A stretch of 64,000 nucleotides of DNA from Notospermus geniculatus (GCA_002633025.1 NMRB01000153.1:455581-519580); one strand, 5' to 3'; positions 37,201 to 49,762 are shown, numbered from the stretch's first letter. A program made the numbers and translations. Notes: generated by a model not told the origin, from the letters alone.

Positions 37201-38529
37201 ACAGAGGGTTTTTTTATCTCTCGTTCACGACAAAAGGTTATGACGCTGTTTCTCTGTAGCATTTCGTTCTGATGAAAGGGAGAGAGATGGAGAGCCATCT
37301 ATTCTGTAACAAACATTGTGACACTCAGGGATATTTGGCTTTCTTTCAAATGGAGCCCCGTCTTCACCATTGTTCAGCTTGGTTGGGCTCCTGCGTCAAA
37401 TGCCAATGGATGGAAAGTACCACCTATCGGCGGAGAAGGCAGTATGTCGCAATCGTCACGTGACGTCATTTCTACCAATCAAGTTTCAGTGCGCTTGTGC
37501 GTTAGCGTAGAAAAGCCGCGGGGTGCTCGATCCCTGTGACCGTTCTTCATGTGACAGAGCCTGGAGGTGTAACTATTAAAGCTTCGTAAAAATTGACAGA
37601 ATCTTAGTAGCAGTGGACATTTCCTCGTGTCGATGAGTTGGAAAACTCGGAAGAATCTCACCCAACATAGATTACGGTTCACCGCCCGCCCAACACTGAC
37701 GTAAGCAGTTCGCCTACTCTTAGATGTAAATCATAGTTTGGAAACAAGACAATTACATAAACTCTCATCAAAGAATACAAGAGTATCAATCACACGTGTC
37801 CACGGATATGAGCTGAACCCAAAGGAAATAACGTCTCAGTGGAAGCCGCGAATGTGCGATTGGTGTTGAAGGTTGATGAGTTCACCGCCATATTGTGTCA
37901 ACAGATGGTGAAAAACATCTTGTGGTGTTAGGCTTTGTTGCCTGATTTGCGCAGTACAAACACCGGTGACTGTCATGTCGGAGACACCAGGTTCGAATCC
38001 TTGTTCCTCATGCGACGGAGAAGATCATTCTCGACTCTGAGCGAAATCAAGTTTGTTGCGCTCGAGAAGGCGCTTACAGCATCTAGCCATGTACAATTTT
38101 GGTCATTATCTCACTGTAATGGCTGAAATTGACGACATTTCGAGAGAAATTCCGTGGTTCGAGTTTCAACAAATGACGAAGAGTTTCTTCACCACAATTA
38201 TTTGATAATCAAGTTATCAACATCAATTCCTCGAACTTAATTTACGAGTTAACATGTCGATATCAAATGGCAAACATGTAGTGAAATGTTATCCCGCCTT
38301 TATGACGTCAGCTAGAGGAAATGAATGAATGTCTTCTAAATGATTTAAAGGTCACGCACTTTGCGTCAACGCCTACGGTTTCATGCACATCAACATTAGC
38401 CATCGTAACATGGGGCAAAGTACAACCATTTTTTACTTGATAAGAATTGTAGCAACGCACTTAAGGGTATCTGATACTTTTTATGGTTCCCGATCAATCA
38501 GATCGGGAACCATATTGTTTTTGGTCATG

Positions 38530-38530
<1 letters not shown>

Positions 38531-38565
<35 letters not shown>

Positions 38566-38592
38566 GTGTGTCTGTGTATCTGTGTGTCCGGT
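38531..38592. repeat. TG microsatellite
   Basis: An interrupted (TG)n run with CG, TC and TA interruptions, inside the TIR insertion. Confidence 0.95.
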
Positions 38593-39055
38593 CTGTCACA
38601 CCTTCATATCTCATCTCCTTGAACAGCTAGAGCCTTGGAAACAAGTCCTACCCCTAGGTTTGTCAACCTGGGCAATCCAATGAGCCAATAATTTTCAATC
38701 TCAGATGTCTCCATCATGATGTAATCAACATATCGGACTTGATATTTTGTCTGTCACGCTTTTATCTGATGGCATAACTCGGCTCCTTCAACACCTACAG
38801 CAATGGAAATAAGTTGTACCCTTAGGTTTTCATACCTTAGGAATTGAATGGGCTGATTACTTTTGATGTGAGATGTTGGGATCATGGTGATATCGATATC
38901 ACGAATTTGATATTTTCAGATAACTTGCCATACTGTCAACTGAGCAATATGAAACAAGTCTTAGTTCATGCCTACTTATCCAAGGACTGGACTATGTTGA
39001 AATTCTCAGCCTCAAGTGTCCGGGTGTTCGAAATATCATGAGATTTTGATATATC

Positions 39056-39597
39056 AGACTTGATAATTTGAAATATCTCTGCCTGTGGTAAAGGTAGAGG
39101 CATGATATCACCCATACTTAGGTTATTGAGGATGCCCATTTCGATTATGCAATGACCTGGATGATCGGAGGTCAAGGTCAAGGTCAGAGGTCAAGGTCGA
39201 ACTTGAAAATTTGAAATATCTCTGCCTGTGGTAGTGATACAGACATGATATCACCCACACTTTAGGTTATTGAGGATGCACATTTCGATTATGCAATGAC
39301 CTTGATTGTCAGAGGTCAAGGTCAAGGTCAAACATGAAAAATCGTAATTTCTCTGCCTGTGGTCGAGATAGAGACATGATATCCCCCATACTTAGGTTAT
39401 TGAGGATGCCCATTTCGATTATGTAATGACAATGATGATAAGAGGTCAAGGTCAAGGTCATACTTTGATAATTTGATACATCTCTGCCTATGACAGAGGT
39501 GGAAGCATGATATCACCCACTATTAGATTACTGAGGATGCCCATTTTGATTATGCAATGGCCTTGATGATCAGAGGTCAAGGTCAAGGTCAAAGCTG
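39056..39597 (+). repeat. About 130-bp tandem repeat with AGGTCA arrays, 4 units
   Basis: Each unit runs from AATATCTCTGCCTGTGG through ATGATATCACCCA, TTAGGTTATTGAGGATGCCC and GATTATGCAATGACC to AGGTCAAGGTCAAGGTCA. The unit ends are close to 39205, 39335, 39467 and 39597; the first unit has extra AGGTCA copies. The AGGTCA stretches are consecutive nuclear-receptor half-sites, and TCAAGGTCA is the extended monomer site of the NR5A/ERR type. Confidence 0.8.
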
Positions 39598-42231
39598 ATG
39601 ATTTGATTTGAGCACATCAAAATGGCTGCCAGCAGGCTGCCTGTCATGCCTGTAAGGTCCTCTTAACAAGCGGGAACCATCAGACATTTACAATGTCATC
39701 TTGTTCTGCTTGTTTACGGATCTGAAGCCTTTAATGTGCCAATAATATTTCGCGGATGACGTGTTTTTGGTATATTTAGCTGATGGCAATTTTTTTTTCT
39801 CGACATAACAGCTATTATTGGACACCTGTTTGTGTTCACTGACCTGGCTTTGGGCGTGACCTGCCTGATTCCTGGTAAAGTAAGGTCAGCACACTGACCT
39901 CGGTCCGATCGCCATGGAAGAACAGATTTTGTCTATAGATGGCAGCACCATTTTAGCATTGATACACACCGCTAGGAGGCGCGTCGTGCCACCGTCTAGA
40001 AAGTCATCATGGCGGCTCATTCCCAAGTCAGGATTATTCAGTTAGTTCTCAGCCAATTTTGCAGGTTTTAAATATCTTCCTACTACCACTCATCTGTCCT
40101 TGAAAAGTTTGAAAATTACAGCTCTCTTTTAACGATGTTTAGATTGCTCTCAATTCACAGAGGAATCTTCGCTTCCATTAAGCCATTTCTGATGCACACT
40201 TAACCATCTCGACGCACTTACGCCTGTCACGTGACCACGCTAGAGGGTTATTGTAACTTCCTGATTCCCGCGTTGAAAACCCCGTCGTAATTGAACATAT
40301 CCAAGAGCTTTTGAACGATCCTTGTACCATCAGTACCTGGTTGAGGTTAAAGCCGTATTGCTAAACGAGGAAAGATATAATATTTCTGCCAGCGGGTAGC
40401 ATATTTTGCAATAAACCACTCCGTGGGAACCCGTAGCTGCCTGGCCCGCGAGTCAATGCCCTGTTTTAGGCTACACAATCAACACGAAAGTACATTTTTT
40501 AGAATATTTGATTGAATGTATGAAGATTAACAGTGACTGCATCCTCGCACCCAGGTCTTCACAACCGGCTCCCCTTCTCGCGCTTGGTGAGGGAGGGTAC
40601 GACCGTAAATGACCTGAGATTCTCAGGATGGAGTGATTGCGATACAGAAATGCTTATTACGCCATCGTTATTCTCATTTTAAACGTCGATTTTTTTTCTG
40701 ACACTTGGGCCTTCATCGAAGGCCTTCGTTCACCGTTTGTGACCGAGCCTCAGACATGACTTAGAACAGTGATCATTTATTTTCGATATAAATGATCCGT
40801 TTATCAACTTGAGTTCCTGTTTTAGACTTGTCCGGTGTGGTCAGTGTGGTCCGTTGCCAGTGTGACACTACAACTGACGGAATAAGCCGCGACTTGACAA
40901 TGAGCGACACACAGAGAAACAGTGAGTCGGTTTCCCAGTGTGTTCCAAACAATGGGAGTCACACAGAAAAATGGCCACACTGAAAAATATTTCACCGAAA
41001 CTACCAGGCAGCCATGTTTCCTTGTCAATAATCAAGACGTCCCACACCCACTGCACACCCTGAAGTCATCTCGCAGACTGTAAACTCTCATAAACAAAGT
41101 AATAAAAACAAGTTGTAACCGACATTTGTTCCTTCAGCACAAAAGGCTAATTTGTGCATTGCGTTGGCTCAAAACAAAGTCAAGAAAGTTTTGTGGCTTG
41201 ATGGTCAATATGACCTAAAGCAACATGGCTGAGGCCTTCGTGTGTACACACTGACGCAGACGATAATGCGTTTTAAAGAACACAGTCTAATTTGCCGCAT
41301 TTTGTTTACATCCCTCGCACTGGAGCCTCAGAAAAGAGACGATGACAAAGAAGATGGTGTTATCAACAAACTGAAAAAAGTGGTAAAAAGTTGGTCGTCC
41401 AACCCTGGAAGCGCCGTCGTACATTAGTAAGAAAATGTCGTCGGCTGATGTAGACTTTTTCTGGCTCTAATTTATTGACCAGGAGGATAATTGGCTAATT
41501 TGTTGGAGATAAATCCTGCCATCTACCCAGAAAAAAACACATACTGATGAAAGTACGGTCGTATAGGTCGAGAATCCCAGCAGAATGAATTTGTAGAGAT
41601 TCAATTACACGCATCATAACTTGTTTACCGTTCCACTGCACAACAACCACGTACTCCAGAATACCTCGAGAGTGATCGCCAGATGGCGCCCAAAGCAGTT
41701 GAAAAAGTGACAGTGCTGCCACCTGCAAAGCAACTATATCACACTCGCGGCTTTATTTTGTATCATTTTGTTGTTAAGAAATAAATTCCAGGTGTGTACC
41801 ATGTTGCTTTGGCAGTATTAGTCACGTCAGTAACGCTAAAGCCTACAGTATCAGTATTTTTAAAGTGGATCGGTGCAGAACATGGTAGATACACCACCGG
41901 TGTTAACGATGTTCGCATCAGTTCGGTGATCGTGTGCGCATGAATACCTTTCTTAACACCCTCGTCTAGACTCGGAGTTTGCCTTTACCAAATCAGTCGA
42001 CACGTCATGTCACAATTCCGATGATAGCAACATAGATAATATTTGAAACTGGTCTGGGAAGCGTGCGTCCGTTTGCCAGTTCTCAATTCCGTTTGACAGG
42101 CGATCGAATAGAGACCTTTACTCTGGCAGATAGATTCTATAATTGGCAGCTATAAGGTTTGCTATCGAAGTCAACAAGATAACATTTTCAAGAAACAGAT
42201 AAGAAGAGTTGATTCCCTAAAGACAACCATA

Positions 42232-42329
42232 GACATGAAGGGCTGAATTTACAGACGCAGGTGCAGGCTAGACCAATATGGACATGAAGGGCTGAATTTA
42301 CAAACGTAGGTGCAGGCTAGACCAATAAA
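42232..42329. repeat. 49-bp direct repeat, two units
   Basis: GACATGAAGGGCTGAATTTA begins both units, at 42232 and 42281. The units differ by a few bases. Confidence 0.85.
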
Positions 42330-44412
42330 GCGAATGAGGTGTTGCGCCCCCTGAATAGACCGAGTCGGAACAAGAATCAGGGACCTTATTCATAAAGCCC
42401 CCGTAACTTTAAGGGTACTCAAATCCTTTGTCAGGCTGAGAGTGAACAATAGTTTACGCACTGCACTCCCGTAAGTTACGAGAGCTCACGCATAGTGGCT
42501 GAGAACTTGGCGAGTTAGAAAAAGCGTCTTCTGTTGAGCGGGAACATGTCATGGAACTGATCGACAACAATTATTGCTTTTTTGAGAAGACAGACAGATA
42601 AACATGTATCAAGGAAATGTGAGAACTTTCGACAGCTGGAGTAGTTCCTGTCTCAACGCCCCCGTACAGATTACTTAAAGAAATGACGATCGCATTTGAC
42701 GGCATTATTTTCCAGTCGTCGTTATGGCTACTGCCGTCTTAAGTACATAACAGCATGGACTGATACCCCGAGCCCCNCAACACATGACTTGTTACGGCGT
42801 AACCTACGCCAGCAAAAGATACAATTGTAGAGAGGGAAATAAAGAAATGTAAAAGGATATAAGCAAGATAAGAATGAGTCATCTTCACTTAACACTGGTA
42901 ATTACATTATAGCCAGTCGCTCTCTAACCCATCACAAACACAACCAGAATGATACTTACTATTCCTTAAGGCTTCAAAGGGTATATCCATTGTATTTTTT
43001 TCAAAACATACGATATTTTTTACGTTGCCTATCGTAAAACCCATTATCTGTGTATCTTTCAACCATTGCTTTAAGCAGAGAAGTCATTTTACCGTCGTTC
43101 GCCCAAGGAATGTGTCAAAAGGGTTTAGCTCTAAGAGGCCAAAATGTTACAGAGAAGGGTATCAGAGGTGACAGATTTTCAACAAAATCACTTTAATTCT
43201 AAAACGCCGAACTGAGAGCCTAAAGCACTAATCCTAAGTCGTGATTGGTCGTACAGATTGAAATCACGGGATTATCGAATTGGCCAATCATTATTTTTAG
43301 TATTGTCCTTTTGTGCTCGCTCACTGAAAACCCACACCGTCTCACCATAAGTCATAAGAACGCTTTATTACGAGAACTAAATCGAATGAAAAAAAAACTC
43401 AAGTAAAGCAGCAGCTGAAGATTCAGGATTTCAGGTTTAAAGTGACTCGCAGGGCCTTTTAGATCAAACCGTTGAGTTATTAAATGAAAACTTGAGATTT
43501 TGGTACATTTGAGTACTTGAGATTTTGACCGATGAGATTTTGGTACAAAATGGCCTGAAAAACTCCTTTTGATAAAAATTTGATAGGAAACAAGTAACAA
43601 TCCTTAGCAACATTGCGAACAAACATGGACAAGCTGAACTAACGCCTCCTTCCGTAGAATTTTATCAGAACTTGGCGTAAGACAATATAAATGGAAATAT
43701 TGCGACGTCCAAGTGCACCCCCCCCCCCTTGATGGAGAGGTAGTTTTAAGGGGGTCAAAAGTATTATCTCGTTACTCTCAATGATAAAAAACTCACGCAG
43801 TAATCAAAGGATAAGCATTGTCTTACCTTATTTGAATAATTTTCCCTTGACAAACTCCAAAATGATTAATCCACTAAAAGTAGGCTAACTTTGAATTTGT
43901 AATTGACGCTGGTATCAGCGCTCACTATCGTGGAACGCTTGATTCTCCACTGACGGGACGATCTCCGTTTAGTTCGTGATGAGACGCCACCTAGGAGACG
44001 GGCGTGGAACTACGACATTCCTTCCCGAGTCGGCAACGGCGATTAGAAGAACCTGGAGCGATGAACGAAAGGAATAATGGACTCATTCACACCCAAATAA
44101 AAAAGGGAGATCGCAGAACGTTCAAGCGAGAAGCAAAATTCAAAATAACGTAATGGCGTGGGTTGTTTTCTTTTACTAAAACTCCAATCAGGAGCAATTT
44201 TTTGGCAAACATCAACCATTCCGTGTCTCAAAATGATGATTTGCACGAGTCTCTGGTTTACAATGCTGTGGCAGCCTTGCTAATTGTTCAGTGCATGTGG
44301 AATCCCCATCAGTGTCAACAGAGAAGCAGTTTATTGATGGGTTGTGGGTGCCGTGGTTCGTAAGATTGATGCTGCGTGAAAGAGGAAAAAAAATCCGCCT
44401 TCGCAGTTTTGG

Positions 44413-44511
44413 GTAGACTGGTTCCCGTCTCTGCCGCTCCACTCCCGCGGCGCTCACTTAACGGACAGTAGCGCCGCGGGAGTGGAGCGGCAAAGAAAGG
44501 AACCAGTCTAC
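44413..44511. repeat. GC-rich hairpin MITE (GTAGACTGGTTCC ends)
   Basis: GTAGACTGGTTCC at the left is mirrored by GGAACCAGTCTAC at the right. The inner TGCCGCTCCACTCCCGCGGC is mirrored by GCCGCGGGAGTGGAGCGGCA. The diverged relative at 5561-5640 shows that this is a family. Confidence 0.75.
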
Positions 44512-44884
44512 GTTTTGGGAACCAATGCAAGAATGACAACGTTGACCGCAGTCCCGACTTCAACCAGCAGACAGACTGGTACAACATGCGTTTTAATTAA
44601 AGTGATTAATTCGATTGGTTGCGATGTAATCAATCAATAACCGATCAATGACAGACAATTAAAGGTTTTACCTTTGTTGGAATTGGACCAACACCAATTA
44701 TTTATCGTTTGAGTCAAACCTCTGCAGGGCCTATGCCTGGAACCTCCCAATATGTAAGGAGCCATATGTAAAACAAGGATTCCATAACAGTTCAGATCAT
44801 CTCAGGACCCTACGTTCAGCTTGTGATTTGAATCAGGCCTAGGGTCGGTAATCAAATCTACAAGTATTGTTTGATATTGACAAA

Positions 44885-47800
44885 ATGGAGTTTTACATGT
44901 TCTTACTTGGATTGATCGTTGTCGGTGAGTAATGACTGCAGCACACGTCAAATTTTTCAAATGATGTTTAGGAACTTCGGATGGATTTGGGGCTCGGGTG
45001 ACCCGGATGTAAGCATTTACCAGCGTATTCAAAAAAACTGATGAAAAATTTGTATGTCGGCCTACAGCGGTGACAAGCTGTCCCGTCGTTGTGTTAGCTA
45101 CGCCAGTGGCTGCAGACTTCCTCTATTAACTTTAGCCTTTCCTTTCCATTGTTGATTGTAGCGATGAAGGCAAATTATCGCTGCCGAAAGGCGATACAAA
45201 AAGTTCCTTCCTGCAATCTTCTCAGTCGAACCAATGTTGTAATTTGTGTAACCTTCGTGATAAAAGGCGAAGAGAACGCCGATATTGCTGCACACTATCA
45301 AGTTGTTAGGCGGTGTTTTTTTCGAGTTGTGAGATTATGTTTTTTCAATGGCCGTGAGGAAATCATGTCCAGCTTCTTCCCGCTCAAAAAATACTTCACA
45401 TTTGATTATGATTGTTTTTCTTCCCAGGGCTCGGTGAATTTTCATCAAATATGGCCGAGGATGGCGGAGGTGAGGAATCAAATCTTATATGTCTGCGGGA
45501 TACTCAGGTTTTAAAAAAAAAGGTCTGCTTGCCGTGGAAGAGGAAGTGACGTTATCAAAATACAGCAGGCGTCAGTCAGGGTGACTTAACCAACCGTCAA
45601 ACGAATAACTTTCGATAGGCCTATATATCTGAACGGATATCACGAAGCCTGGTACTTAATCGATCCAGATATATACCAATACTCGTACAATGACCTGTTG
45701 CTGATGATACATATCCATACGTAATAAGGACGGGTATTTAGTGAATCGTTACTGATCAATTTTTCAAGAGGCCCACATTCAAATCCTAAGCGACTGAAGT
45801 AGGCGTATAGCATGGAATGCTTAGCCGAATAATTAAAACGCCAATTAATCCCTATACATTACAAAACCTATGTAGCTGTAGATCAATAAAAATGGCTTAA
45901 GCACCCCTACTGACCACGTGTTTATTTCTCCTCGTTTTGATGTTTACATGTATTTTCTTGCTATTACAGATGGACATTTCTCATCTTGTGAGTACGATTT
46001 GCATGTCTTACCAAATTTTCGGTGGTTTAGTCCGGGTTTACAGTGCGACACTTATATTTATACTTATACATTTGTTAGTTCTGACAGCTGGAAAATACCA
46101 GACGACGTTCAAAAAAGAACTTGTCTGGCAGCTTTCATCGTCACCAGAGACACCATAAAATGGGATATTCCGATCAGAACCATCGCCGTTGAAAGCCTAG
46201 TATAACTATCATGTTGATCTCTCACGCACAGGGGATGATGTAAGACCTACCCACGTACCGTCTCTTAAAGACACAACGTGGTACTCTCAAATGAACATCT
46301 CAAAGCGAACATTGATTTTTATCTTCCAGCTGGTTCGGCAGAGATGAAGTTTTTCGATAAACACGGTAAGGATCGATCATCATCACTTTAAGTGGAAAAA
46401 AATTTAGCCCCATGCATGATAGAAGATGAGCGAAATTCAGAAAAACCTTTGGCGAGTCAATCGACAATTTCCAGTCAAATCCATGATGAAACGTCTTTCC
46501 GCCAGCTTGGAACTAGGCTCAGTTCTAGTTCCGTCTACTGCTCCAAACTCAAAGCTTGATTTGTCAGTCCCCTTGTTTACTTTCAGGAAAACCCGTCACA
46601 CCCGCGCCGGTTGTCAGACACACCACACTCTCACCCCCATCGACAGCAGACCACACTGATACGGGCCAAGAGGGCAGAGGCGACAATACATCTCCTACTG
46701 AAGCTGATGCACCTACTACCAGTGCAGATGATGCATCCACTTCGAGTGCACCACCAGCTGATACAACTACCAGTGCACAAGCTGGTACGCCCTCTACCAG
46801 TGCAGTTGGTACGCCCTCTACCGGTGCGGCTGATACAACTACTAGTGCAACTGAAACGCCCTCTACCAGTGCTCCAGCTGACACAGCTTCTACAAGTGCA
46901 GAAGCTGATACGCCTACCAGTGCACCAACTGATATGTCTACCAGTGCACCAGCTGATACGCCCTCTACCAGTGCAGCTGANACACCATAAAATGGGATAT
47001 TCCGATCAGAACCATCGCCGTTGAAAGCCTAGTATAACTATCATGTTGATCTCTCACGCACAGGGGATGATGTAAGACCTACCCACGTACCGTCTCTTAA
47101 AGACACAACGTGGTACTCTCAAATGAACATCTCAAAGCGAGCATTGATTTTTATCTTCCAGCTGGTTCGGCAGAGATGAAGTTTTTCGATAAACACGGTA
47201 AGGATCGATCATCATCACTTTAAGTGGAAAAAAATTTAGCCCCATGCATGATAGAAGATGAGCGAAATTCAGAAAAACCTTTGGCGAGTCAATCGACAAT
47301 TTCCAGTCAAATCCATGACGAAACGTCTTTCCGCCAGCTAGGAACTAGGCTCAGTTCTAGTTCCGTCTACTGCTCCAAACTCAAAGCTTGATTTGTCAGT
47401 CCCCTTGTTTACTTTCAGGAAAACCCGTCACACCCGCGCCGGTTGTCAGACACACCACACTCTCACCCCCATCGACAGCAGACCACACTGATACGGGCCA
47501 AGAGGGCGGAGGCGACAATACATCTCCTACTGAAGCTGATGCACCTACTACCAGTGCAGATGATGCATCCACTTCGAGTGCACCACCAGCTGATACAACT
47601 ACCAGTGCACAAGCTGGTACGCCCTCTACCAGTAGTGCAGTTGGTACGCCCTCTACCGGTGCGGCTGATACAACTACTAGTGCAACTGAAACGCCCTCTA
47701 CCAGTGCTCCAGCTGACACAGCTTCTACAAGTGCAGAAGCTGATACGCCTACCAGTGCACCAACTGATATGTCTACCAGTGCACCAGCTGATACGCCCTC

Positions 47801-48242
47801 TACCAGTGCAGCTGAAACACCAACTAGTGCAACAGACACGCCCTCTACCAGTGCCGCTGATACACCGACTACCAGTGCAACTGATACGCCCTCTACCAGT
47901 TCCACTGGCACACCTTCTCATACTGGTGCAGCTGATACACCCTCTACTGGTGCAGCTGATACACCATCTACCACTGCACCAGCTGACACACCTTCTACCA
48001 CTGCACCAGCTGACACACCTTCTACCACTGCCGATATAAACACACCTTCTACTTCTGCAGCTGATACAAATACAAATAGGTCTACTGATGAGACGGGTAC
48101 CAGTGCAGCTAGTGACGGTGCCACGTCTTCGCCTGAAAATAGGACAGAGCCGGCGGGAAACAGCGGTGGGGAGAAGAAAGAGGCAGCCTTGGCACAAGGC
48201 GGCGGTTCTCGGTCATGCTCGGGAGGCCTCACCTCATGTTAG
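44885..48242 (+). CDS. Secreted mucin-like Thr/Ser/Ala/Pro/Asp-rich protein
   Basis: Five exons join with consistent phase 1 at every intron: 44885-44924, 45428-45469, 45970-45987, 47162-47197 (duplicate at 46330-46365) and 47419-48242. Donors are GTGAGT, GTGAGG, GTGAGT and GTAAGG; acceptors follow pyrimidine tracts ending TTCCCAG, ATTACAG, CTTCCAG and CTTTCAG. The product is 319 residues. It opens with a hydrophobic signal (MEFYMFLLGLIVVG), then a short acidic linker ending GSAEMKFFDKHG. About 190 residues follow of repeated motifs such as ADTPSTSA, ATETPST and APADTPST, a heavily O-glycosylatable domain. The tail has NRS and NRT sequons, a Lys/Glu patch and two Cys, ending SCSGGLTSC. I see no transmembrane segment, so secretion or matrix location is inferred. 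No named family is recognised. The duplicated segment around the N at 46981 is probably an assembly artefact. Confidence 0.7.
46150..46980 (+). repeat. Duplicated segment of the mucin-like gene, left copy (ends at gap)
   Basis: This block includes the 36-nt exon (46330-46365), its intron and the first 394 nt of the large exon (46587-46980). It matches 46982-47815 with a handful of single-base differences and a 3-bp indel (CCAGTGC against CCAGTAGTGC). It stops at a one-base N, exactly where the second block begins. Two haplotypes laid end to end is the likeliest cause. Confidence 0.85.
46982..47815 (+). repeat. Duplicated segment of the mucin-like gene, right copy
   Basis: Second copy of 46150-46980, beginning directly after the N at 46981. 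It continues without interruption into the rest of the large exon, so this copy belongs to the complete gene model. Confidence 0.85.
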
Positions 48243-49260
48243 TATGTATTCGATTATTAGCATCGTTGAATAGACGAGAAAAAATATGACCCCTACCTTG
48301 GTGACTTCAGGGCCGTTGCGTTGGTGAAAGATTTGTGGAAATGCGAGCGAAAACGGCTACACTGCATGTACCGTGTATAGATCAACAGGTCAACACTTCA
48401 CGAAGCTGCATGCATGAATGTCGGACATTTTTGCATTATCCCCCACCACCAACACTCTTCCTAACCCTAACAATAGCCCTCCTGACTGTAACAATAGCGA
48501 CCATATGCAGTTAAAGGGAATGTCGGCCCAACGTGGCATTGGGGAGCTGTATAGTGAACCAACAAGACCTAATGAGGACCCTAGCTCACTGCCTCAATAG
48601 GTGTCAGCAGTGGTTAAATCTATTGAAATGAAACTGGCGACTCGGTCCTGATCAATTTCCCACACAAAAGCCGTCCATTGTATAGGACCGAGTTTCGGTG
48701 TGCTGCCCTCTATCGTAGCTAGGATGCCCATTGGGCGACCACAGCCTATTGGTCAGCCTTCCTTGCACATGTAATACCCATATATCGACAGTTTGTGAAA
48801 TCGCACGGTTGGTGGAAAACTCTTTATTATCAAAAATGCTCGGGTCGTCTAAAATGCGCCATGCAGCGAGGCTTATCCTCCAGAACAAACATTCGACCCA
48901 TAGGGCCGTAGAGTCCGAAGTCAAGTGTCCCCCAACAATAGACGCGGGCTAGAATGGTTATTGTTGGGTTAGTTGCCGCTTAATCTGTCAGGAGGGTGGA
49001 ATAAGAAAAACACAGAAATACGGGGAACACTGATCGACGTTACACCGGCCCAAGCATACGGCCCCAAGATGTTTCCCGAACAAAGCTTACATGAGCATGC
49101 GTGTTTAATTTGATGAGCACAGCCTGCCACCTGTTGGAGGAAAGTGTCAATCAATCTTTTAAAGCCAACCGTCCGTTATTTTCAGGGTATTCAAACTTCA
49201 TCCTGCGAATAATACCCGTCGTATCAATCCGTTTCAACTGGCTGAGTTTGTAAACAACGA
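48243..49260. other. Intergenic, no gene recognised
   Basis: A 60-codon ATG frame at 48418-48600 is Asn/Pro-rich but resembles nothing known to me. The downstream region of the mucin-like gene should hold its 3' untranslated region. Confidence 0.4.
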
Positions 49261-49289
49261 AAAAGGTGAAATCTTACAGTACTGGTTGA

Positions 49290-49762
49290 CCAATCAGAAG
49301 ACTGGATACGGCCTCCACGATGGCTGAATATGCAAATAAGGGCAGAGTGTTGTCCAATCGTTGAGAACTTTCAGCGCCCCACGTCAAGGCCAATAAGGGC
49401 AGTGTCTTCTGATAGATGGAACTACTTTATAAAATGCAAGCTGTTACCACGAATATTGACTCTAATGTTTGACGGCGAAAAGTCACCAGGATTTCAATTT
49501 TATGGAAGTGCACAGTGAATATCTAGGTCGGCGACTCTGGCGGGGATAGGTGTGACATCAACGATTGGCATACCTGATGTCATACATTTGTCACTGTAGC
49601 CCGACCAGACGGGCGACCAGACCGATTCTATCATGACGGATTGGGACAAACTTTTGTCACCAGGCGGCAGTTCCTTCCCTCATTCCGGTAAAATAATCAA
49701 ATCAGCATTCTCGATATCCCAATTAGTATAATTGTAGGGTTATCTTGTGTCGTTCCTTTTGA
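49290..49762. repeat. 3'-flank of ENPP copy A, homologous to 55425-55916
   Basis: From GACCAATCAGAAGACTGGAT to the stop codon of copy A this flank matches the flank downstream of copy B (55425-55916), with substitutions and indels. It therefore lies within the duplicated gene unit. Confidence 0.8.

Larger units (their letters stand above)
38483..39680. mobile_element. 1.2 kb non-autonomous TIR insertion, only in copy II
   Basis: The insertion starts ATGGTTCCCG and ends CGGGAACCAT, a 10-bp perfect terminal inverted repeat. Just inside the left end is a further palindrome (GGTTCCCGATC, AATCA, GATCGGGAACC). The corresponding place in copy I (about 32635-32650) lacks the sequence, so this is a filled/empty site pair. 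The body has a TG microsatellite and four units of about 130 bp. No transposase frame is present. A target-site duplication was not clear because the flanks differ by small indels. Confidence 0.7.
34389..41292 (+). repeat. Large direct tandem duplication, copy II (about 6.9 kb with insertion)
   Basis: Second copy of 28583-34207. The offset is about 5.81 kb up to 38.47 kb and about 7.05-7.09 kb after 39.70 kb, because a 1.2 kb element is inserted. The junction DNA between copies (34208-34388) is not shared. The order is fully colinear, with only substitutions and small indels elsewhere. Confidence 0.9.
41293..44884. other. Intergenic, no gene recognised
   Basis: No coding exon is supported. 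Contents seen: an inverted member of the GGTGGCAGCACTG repeat family at about 41655-41735; a 49-bp tandem repeat at 42232-42329; a one-base gap at 42777; a poly-C run near 43719; and a hairpin at 44413-44511. Confidence 0.45.

Noticed and set aside
46556-48232. Long alternative frames (Leu/Pro/Gln-rich plus frame; Val/Ala/Ser and Cys/Arg/Ser minus frames) over the mucin-like exon
   Set aside because: These are shadow frames of a low-complexity coding repeat. Only one frame connects through consistent phase-1 splice sites to a signal-peptide exon.
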